A stretch of 64,000 nt of DNA from Ptychodera flava. Lineage: Eukaryota > Hemichordata > Enteropneusta > Ptychoderidae. The first letter of the stretch is position 1. Each line of letters opens with the position of its first letter. The notes under the pieces are model-generated. The model searched no databases. It was not told the DNA's origin and saw only the letters and a list, made by a program, of their open reading frames with translations. The stretch covers positions 41,818,596 to 41,882,595 of the forward strand of contig NC_091930.1 in assembly GCF_041260155.1 (NCBI RefSeq), written 5' to 3'. A program made the translations under genes and the position numbers. Shown piece after piece: positions 57,531 through 64,000 of this stretch.

Positions 57531-58526
57531 TAACAGAAAGAATATGTAAACGTTTGCAACCAGTTACTGTTTTGTTGACCCACAAACTTGTTTGGTACTC
57601 GAATTTTCTGGATTTTTGCTTGCCATCGAAATATAAAGTGAAAAATCGGGAGAAACAAGAGGTCAACATATTGAATAAATGTATTTACCCTTCAGCTTCC
57701 TGGGTTTTGTTAGAAAAGACAATTGTAGATAATTGAGTGATTAAGAGTTCCGTCAGCGTTTCTAAGATGATCTCTGACATGCTCGGGACTGAACTCTGCA
57801 TATGAGTGCGCGCTCATACAGGTATTCCAAACGAGTTATGAGCTTTCCTCGGATTCCATGCGCATTCAAATGTGTGGAATCTGCGCAAGAAAGAGGAAAA
57901 CAGTCACTGCTTTTCATGTCAACAGCTTACCTGCTCGGGTTCTGTCCCGGATTTTCAAAATATACGACAGTGGGCGTAACTCATTACTTTAGAACGTTTT
58001 ATCTCTGTGTCAGCGTCCAGGTTATTGCAATACTTTTACAAGATGTGTTCATCCCATTTTATGCTTGGACGCATCGCTGATTTTCCAGTTGAAGACTTTT
58101 AATGGGAACCAGTCTAGCTGTGTATAAAAAAGGATGCTGTGGCGTATTAATCACGCTCGGGTCAAGGGTCACCACCATAAACTCATGACCCCTGAACATA
58201 GGCGGTCGATACGCCATACGTATACCGCCTGCGTATTCACAACTAGTATCGATGGAAGTGTACCCTGTAAGCATTAAGTAAGGGTTGAACAATTAGATTT
58301 CTCGGAGACGGCCGGAGGATTGCCAGGAAAACCCGTTGCTGGGCATGCTAGGAAAATTAGTATTTTTGTTCCCAGTGGGCAGGCGAAAATACTTCAAGGA
58401 AGGCTGTAGAAATTAATTTGTTGCCATGTACCCAGAGAAAGTTAAACTGCCGCCGGCGTAGGTTGGTTAATTATGGCCAAGCCTTGATATATTTTTGTTG
58501 ATACATTATCTGCTGAATGTTATATA

Positions 58527-58640
58527 TTATTGCCTGAATACATAAGTTTGTGTGCCCGAGAGCAGGTGACAATTTGCCGACGCGAGGGTAATTTGTCTCC
58601 TGCTGCGAAGGCACATAGAGCCATGTACTCAGGCAATAAT
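58527..58640. mobile_element. Hairpin-type MITE of about 114 bp in array unit C
   Basis: ATTATTGCCTGAATACAT at the left is inverted as TGTACTCAGGCAATAAT at the right. The inner arms pair GCAGGTGACAATT with AATTTGTCTCCTGC and TGTGCC with GGCACA. The matching place in units A and B lacks it. Confidence 0.65.
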
Positions 58641-60315
58641 ATTTTTATTACATGCTTTTCACATTAACGCTAATTTAGATTTAGTTACATGTAAGTCATT
58701 CTCAAACAATTTACTGTTATCGACCAGCATCAAACAGATTGTAACGACAGTCAAAATAGCAGTGCGCACACTGATATTTTACATCTAGCGTTAAGCTTCT
58801 ACTTTGACGTCGAAGATTCATCGGACCGGGTAATTATGGAAACAGGTTAGTACATCGCTAACACGGTGCCCTAACTCCCCGGATGGTCCTATTCAAATAA
58901 AAGCTTTGGAATGCTTGGGATCTGAAACTCAACATTCAACTTCAAGCACTCTGAAGATCATTTTCTGCAGAATGTTTCTTTGATATTTTGAAAAGCTATA
59001 GCTATCCATAAAATCAACACGGCCAATTGTGTCACAAGTACAATATGTAGTACAAAGTACAATATGTAGTATCTGAATGTGAACATCTGTAGGAACCAGC
59101 AAGACGCAATGGGCAAATGAAAATAACTCTGACACCATGGGAGACTTTTTTTCAAATATAACTCTTTAATCGAAATAAAAATTCGGTGAAATGATTTTCC
59201 CTTTTAAACTTTAACTTCCAAAACTTTACAAAGGGAAATGTTCACTGTAAGCTAGTACTGCTGGGACTTCTAGTACCAAGTGCAGAAGCTGTATGAGTGG
59301 ATGGGTATGACTATTGGAGCGTGGAGAGCGGTAGTTTTGTGGTTTTTGACACCAGAAACGTTCAGTTTGGTTCACTGTCTGCCTCGATCCCTACTCGTCT
59401 TACACTACGTAGACCTAAATCAACGAATTGTACTGGAGTTGTATATGCCGCATTGGTGTCAGCTATGTAATGCTTGCTGTAGTCACCTCTCCTCACCTGC
59501 TAGGGTCGATGGAAAATCCCGGCAGAGTTAATATGTAATTTGACATTGACCGTCAGTACGTAGTGCTCTGTCCTTAAAAATAAGAAGAAATAGATATGTA
59601 GACTTGCTCCAAGTCTGTGGGCATTTGATACAAACCCAGTGCCTAGTGTCGTACGTTTCAAAGCAGACAGCTTACCTTTTGACAAATCTGAAAGCTGTGA
59701 CCTAAAGGCAACTTCACTGATCTTACAGTTTGATCTTAAGAAAGTAATACACAGAAGGCTTTAATCATCAAGTCATTGGAAAAAAAGACGATACATTTCC
59801 TTTGTTACTCAATGAAATTCATAAATTATCAATCGTAATTGAACCTCTATCGAAGGGGTCGGAAGATATCAGCTGTCAGCTGTTGCTTTGAGCTCTGGAG
59901 CGCTGTCCATATACTATTAATTAAATTAGAAATAAAACAGTTTCCGTCAAGTAACAAAGTTTCAAGGTATCTGCATGCAAGATAAGTGTCACTGCAAGCA
60001 TCAAAGTCAGTAAAATCGGAATGACAACAGTGTAATGTTTTATTCTCACAATTTGTTCGAAATTGTTTTGGATTTTCAGTCTCACTTATGTTTGAACCAT
60101 GGGCGACTGTCCACACAAAGCTCACCCGGCAGATAAAGTCCTCGAGTGTCCCTATTCAATACACTGCATTAACTGGGCGTTCTGATCGAGCTATGTAATA
60201 AATTAATAGGTCATGTTGACATGGTGTTGTGGCCATAACACACATACACACCACTCACACACACACATATACATACACACACCACCCACACACGTGTGTT
60301 TGTTTATGCATTATA

Positions 60316-60318
<3 letters not shown>

Positions 60319-60389
<71 letters not shown>
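60319..60389. repeat. (GA)n microsatellite of array unit D
   Basis: About 71 bp of GA preceded by a CA/CACCA-rich stretch (60237-60300). Confidence 0.96.
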
Positions 60390-60391
<2 letters not shown>

Positions 60392-61264
60392 TGCCTATAA
60401 TTTTTGAAGAGAATGAGTGCATTATTTTTTTCTTCCACCACTATTCTTTTATTCGCTTGGAATAACCTTTCCCCCTTTGTAATTTTGTTCTAGCCAAGGA
60501 TAGACCGACCGCCTGATGTCGAAGTGATAGAGAAAATAGGAGCGCCAGGAGATCAAGTGACGATTCAAGGCCAACAACTTGCACCTATAACGTTTCAACC
60601 ATTTTTTCAGTATTCAGTATGGAATTGGCTTATTTTGGAAGAATTGTATACCACGAAACCTTGATGAAAGATTGAGTTTCATACTAAAAGAGGTAGTGTG
60701 ACACTCTTTGCAAAAAGTTACTGTTTTGTTGAGTCACAAACTTGTGTGGTACTCGAATATTCTGGATTTTTGCATGCCATTCAAATATACTGAAAAATCA
60801 TAAAAACAGGGGCATTTATAGGTCAAAATACTGAACAATGAAAAACGAAAATTCATTTACGCTTCAGCTTCGCACATGGATTTTGTCTGAGAAGACAAGG
60901 GCTAAGGTTCCGTTAGCGTTTTTAGATTGATCCCTGCCATGCTTGGGACTGAATTCTGCATATTAGTGCGCCATCATACAGGCATTCCAAACGGGTTGTA
61001 AGCTTTCAAGCCTTCATCGGGGTCCATGCGTACGTATTATCATGGGTGACTCTGCGCAGGAGATAAGAAAACAGTCACTGCTATTCCTGTTAACAAAGTA
61101 CTGTCCTCGATTTTCAAAACATATGGCAGTGGGCTTTGTTCATTATTTTAGAACATTTCATCTGTGTGTCAGCTTGGACACATCGCTCATGAGCCAGTTA
61201 AAGACTGAAAGGGAAATTCACTCAGCTGTGGAAATCCAAGCGCAGGCGGTAGAAGTTGCAACTG

Positions 61265-61305
61265 AAAAATGACCTGAGGGCAGTGCTGCCCTCAGGGCAG
61301 CTCAA
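61265..61305. repeat. Isolated CCTGAGGGCAG/CTGCCCTCAGGGCAG palindromes
   Basis: The same palindromes that make the downstream minisatellite occur here, at the very end of array unit D and about 650 bp before the main array. Confidence 0.7.
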
Positions 61306-61949
61306 AGCCGAGTAAACATGTGCACAACAATCAATGACGTCACAAATTATTTGAAAATTGTACCCATCCGCGTAAGCGCGGCAAGAACCCAAGCACGCTG
61401 CAGAGAGCGTACCCGTACCCGTACCCGACCCTGCACTGTGACAGAACGATCTTGAAATAGCGTGCTGGTGTTATTTCAAATGACTGAAGTGTGAAGGTAA
61501 ATCAAATTTCCCGAGACAAGTTTAAAATACATAATATATCAACAAGTTTGCCATGATCACACGGTCAACTTGCAAAACGTAGTTGATATTGCATGGTGGT
61601 ATTACTTCGTAATACATCTATGGTCGATGGTCTATGGTTAGTATGGTCAGTATCGTGCATTAAACCTGATCGCGGATAGCAGCAATCTTTGAAGCGGCGG
61701 TCGCTAGCAAGGCTTGATGACTTTGTACACGACTTGGTACGCTTTGTACGCAGTAGGGTCTTGTAAGAAGTCATGTTGGCGAGCGACCGCCGCTACATTT
61801 GCCTAATCATTGCAGCTTGGTCGCAGAGTGCCCTGATGGAAATAGCATCATAATCAAGCGTCTCCCAGTGAGTGCAGACAAACAATTAAAACTTTTCACA
61901 TTTCAGAAATTGCATATTCTTTGACCTCCATAGTGAATATCTACCAATA
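61306..61949. other. Spacer between 3-kb array and minisatellite
   Basis: No gene seen. It holds a short CCCGTA tandem near 61415 and an inverted repeat AGCGGCGGTCGCTxGC at about 61693-61709 and 61778-61794, enclosing an 68-bp loop. Confidence 0.5.
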
Positions 61950-64000
61950 TGCCCCGAAAGCAGCGATATATCTGTGCTGCCCTCAGGGCAGACATACATT
62001 TGCTATGCTATTACCAATCTGCCCTGAAGGTAGCAATATATCAGAGCTGCCTTCAGGGCAGACATATATTTCCTATCCTTACAGCATCGCACAGTATCCT
62101 TACAGCATTGGATATGTGTATATCTACCAATGTGCCCTGAGGCTGAGGGCAACAATATTTCAGAGCTGCCCTCAGGGCAGACAAACATTTCCTATCCTTA
62201 CAGCATTGCATAGTGTATATCTACCAATCTGCTCCGAGGGCAGCAATATTTCAGAACTGCCCTTAGGGCAGACATACATTCCCTATGTTATGAATCTGCC
62301 CCAAGGGCAGCAATATATCATAGCTGCCCTCAGGGCAGACATATATTTCCTATCCTTGCAGCATTGCATAGTACATATGTAGCAATCTGCCCTGCAGGCA
62401 GCAATATTTCAGAGCTGCCCGTAGGGCAGACATACATTTCCTATGCTATCTATCAATCTGCCCTGAGGGCAGCAATATTTCAGAGCTGCCCTCAGGGCAA
62501 ACATATATTTCCTATCCTTACAGCATCCCACATTGGATATGTGTATATCTACCAATGTGCCCTGAGGGCAACAATATTTCAGAGCTGCCCTTAGGGCAGA
62601 CATACATTCCCTATGTTATGAATCTGCCCCAAGGGCAGCAATATATCATAGCTGCCCTCAGGGCAGACATATATTTCCTATCCTTGCAGCATTGCATAGT
62701 ACATATGTAGCAATCTGCCCTGCAGGCAGCAATATTTCAGAGCTGCCCGTAGGGCAGACATACATTTCCTATGCTATCTATCAATCTGCCCTGAGGGCAG
62801 CAATATTTCAGAGCTGCCCTCAGGGCAAACATATATTTCCTATCCTTACAGCATCCCACATTGGATATGTGTATATCTACCAATGTGCCCTGAGGGCAAC
62901 AATATTTCAGAGCTGCCCTTAGGGCAGACATACATTCCCTATGTTATGAATCTGCCCCATGGGCAGCAATATATCATAGCTGCCCTCAGGGCAGACAAAC
63001 ATTTCCTATCCTTACAGCATTGCATAGTGTACATCTACCAATCTGCTCCGAGGGCAGCAATATTTCAGAACTGCCCTTAGGGCAGACATACATTCCCTAT
63101 GTTATGAATCTGCCCCATGGGCAGCAATATATCATAGCTGCCCTCAGGGCAGACATACATTTCCTATCCTTGCAGCATTGCATAGTACATATCTAGCAAT
63201 CTGCCCTGCAGGCAGCAATATTTCAGAGCTGCCCGTAGGGCAGACCTACATTTCCTATGCTATCTATCAATCTGCCCTGAGGGAAGCAATATTTCAGAGC
63301 CGCCCTCAGGGCAAACATACATTTCCTATCCTTACAGCATTGCATAGTGTATATCTACCAATCTGCTCCGAGGGCAGCAATATATCAGAGCTGCCCTCAG
63401 GGCAGACATGTATTTATTATCCTTGCAGCATTGCACAGTATCCTTACAGCATTGGATAAGTGTATATCTACCAATCTGCCCTGAGAGCAGCAATAATCAG
63501 AGCTGCCCTTGGGGCAGACATAGATTCTCTATGCTATTTACAATCTGCCCCGAGGGCAGCAATATATCAGAGCTGCCCTCAGGGAAGACATATATTTATT
63601 ATCCTTGCAGCATTGCACAGTATCCTTACAGCATTGGATAAGTGTAAATCTACCAATCGCCCTGTGAGCAGCAATAATCAGAGCTGCCCTTTGGGCAGAC
63701 ATAGATTCTCTTTGCTATTTACAATCTGCCCTGAGGGCAGCAATATATCAGAGCTGCCCTCAGGGCAGACATATACATTCCCTATGCTATCTATCAATCT
63801 GCCTCAAGGGCAGCAATATATCATAGCTGCCCTCAGGGCAGACATGTATTTTCTATCCTGACAGCATTGTTTAGTGTATCTCTACCAATCTGCCCTGAGG
63901 GCAACAATGTTTCAGAGCTGTCCTCAGGGCAGACATACATTTTCCATCCTTATAGCATTGCATAGTGTATATCTACCAAACTGCCCTTTGGGCAGTAATA
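61950..64000. repeat. Minisatellite of paired CTGCCCTGAGGGCAG palindromes
   Basis: The unit is about 85-100 bp: CCAATCTGCCCTGAGGGCAG, CAATATTTCAGAG, CTGCCCTCAGGGCAGACATA, CATTTCCTATCCTTACAGCA, TTGCATAGTGTATATCTA. Each unit has two near-perfect 15-bp palindromes about 14 bp apart, with compensating changes in some copies (for example CTGCCCATGGGCAG, CTGCCCCAAGGGCAG). The array runs off the right edge. Plus-strand ORFs across it are repeat artefacts. Confidence 0.93.
62270..62925. repeat. 328-bp higher-order duplication within the minisatellite
   Basis: Bases 62270-62597 recur at 62598-62925 with essentially no differences, including the unusual CTGCCCGTAGGGCAG variant. A less complete third occurrence follows near 63090-63260. 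Confidence 0.85.

Larger units (their letters stand above)
49847..61260. repeat. Four-unit diverged tandem array, about 3.0-3.2 kb period
   Basis: The anchor GGGACTGAACTCTGCATATG recurs at about 51544, 54552, 57785 and 60947. AGCCAAGGATAGACxGACCGCC recurs near 51057, 56801 and 60493, and TGTAGGAACCAGCAAG near 52937, 55623 and 59088. Units: A about 49847-53600, B about 53600-56634, C about 56635-59255, D about 59256-61260. Units differ by deletions (B lacks the part equal to 50460-51190) and later insertions (57019-57530; 58527-58640; about 530 bp at 55990-56520). I see no conserved reading frame. Confidence 0.85.

Noticed and set aside
61660-61800. tRNA-like folded region
   Set aside because: An inverted GC-rich repeat exists, but there are no A/B box promoter elements or cloverleaf spacing.
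61921-63861. Long plus-strand frames (Cys-Pro-Glu-Gly / Ser-Cys-Pro-Gln-Gly repeats) over the minisatellite
   Set aside because: They follow the repeat unit mechanically, occur in several frames and on both strands, and have no start context or domain.
61950-64000. CRISPR-like array of palindromic repeats
   Set aside because: The sequence is from an animal genome, the spacers are themselves repeated, and no cas genes are present. It is a minisatellite.

Overview
The window looks like nuclear DNA of an invertebrate animal, most likely an invertebrate deuterostome (hemichordate, echinoderm or cephalochordate grade). The evidence is short exons with GT-AG introns, metazoan-only domain architectures (RRM-KH-macro-WWE-ART and BRICHOS), very long microsatellites and many short DNA transposons. 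I cannot name the species.

The backbone is two tandem PARP14-like genes, both on the minus strand. The upstream copy (29970-48600, called A here) can be assembled into 21 exons that join to exactly 6015 nt, i.e. 2004 residues plus a stop. It carries N-terminal RRM-like domains, a 573-codon KH-repeat exon, three macrodomains, a WWE domain and an ADP-ribosyltransferase domain of H-Y-L type. The second copy (B; start codon at 12019, running off the left edge at position 1) has the same exon order and phases but is decaying. Its exon 7 has a net one-base insertion with an in-frame stop, a large deletion and a second frame slip, and exon 8 slips again. In B a perfect 227-bp tandem duplication has copied the 3' half of exon 2 and made a possible in-frame new exon.

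Between the two genes, on the plus strand, is a six-exon gene (22323-25373) that I read as a secreted BRICHOS-domain precursor of 225 residues: signal peptide, linker, BRICHOS domain, and a short basic two-cysteine C-terminal tail. This layout recalls known antimicrobial peptide precursors. Together with the PARP14-like genes it suggests an innate-immunity neighbourhood, though that link is inference.

Mobile DNA fills much of the rest. I see non-autonomous DNA transposons with 3-bp TWA duplications (Harbinger-like: 17522-18576, 32584-33436, 57019-57530, and a smaller family at 11149-11794 and elsewhere). One element is flanked by TTAA (13256-14871, piggyBac-like) and contains a coding-looking ORF. 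Two elements have long inverted arms (20351-21362 and 48707-49406, the latter ending about 107 bp from the start codon of A). From about 49.85 to 61.26 kb lies an array of four diverged units with a 3.0-3.2 kb period. It is followed to the right edge by a minisatellite built from pairs of CTGCCCTGAGGGCAG-type palindromes. No retroviral, LTR or Polinton coding remnants, rRNA, tRNA or CRISPR were recognised.
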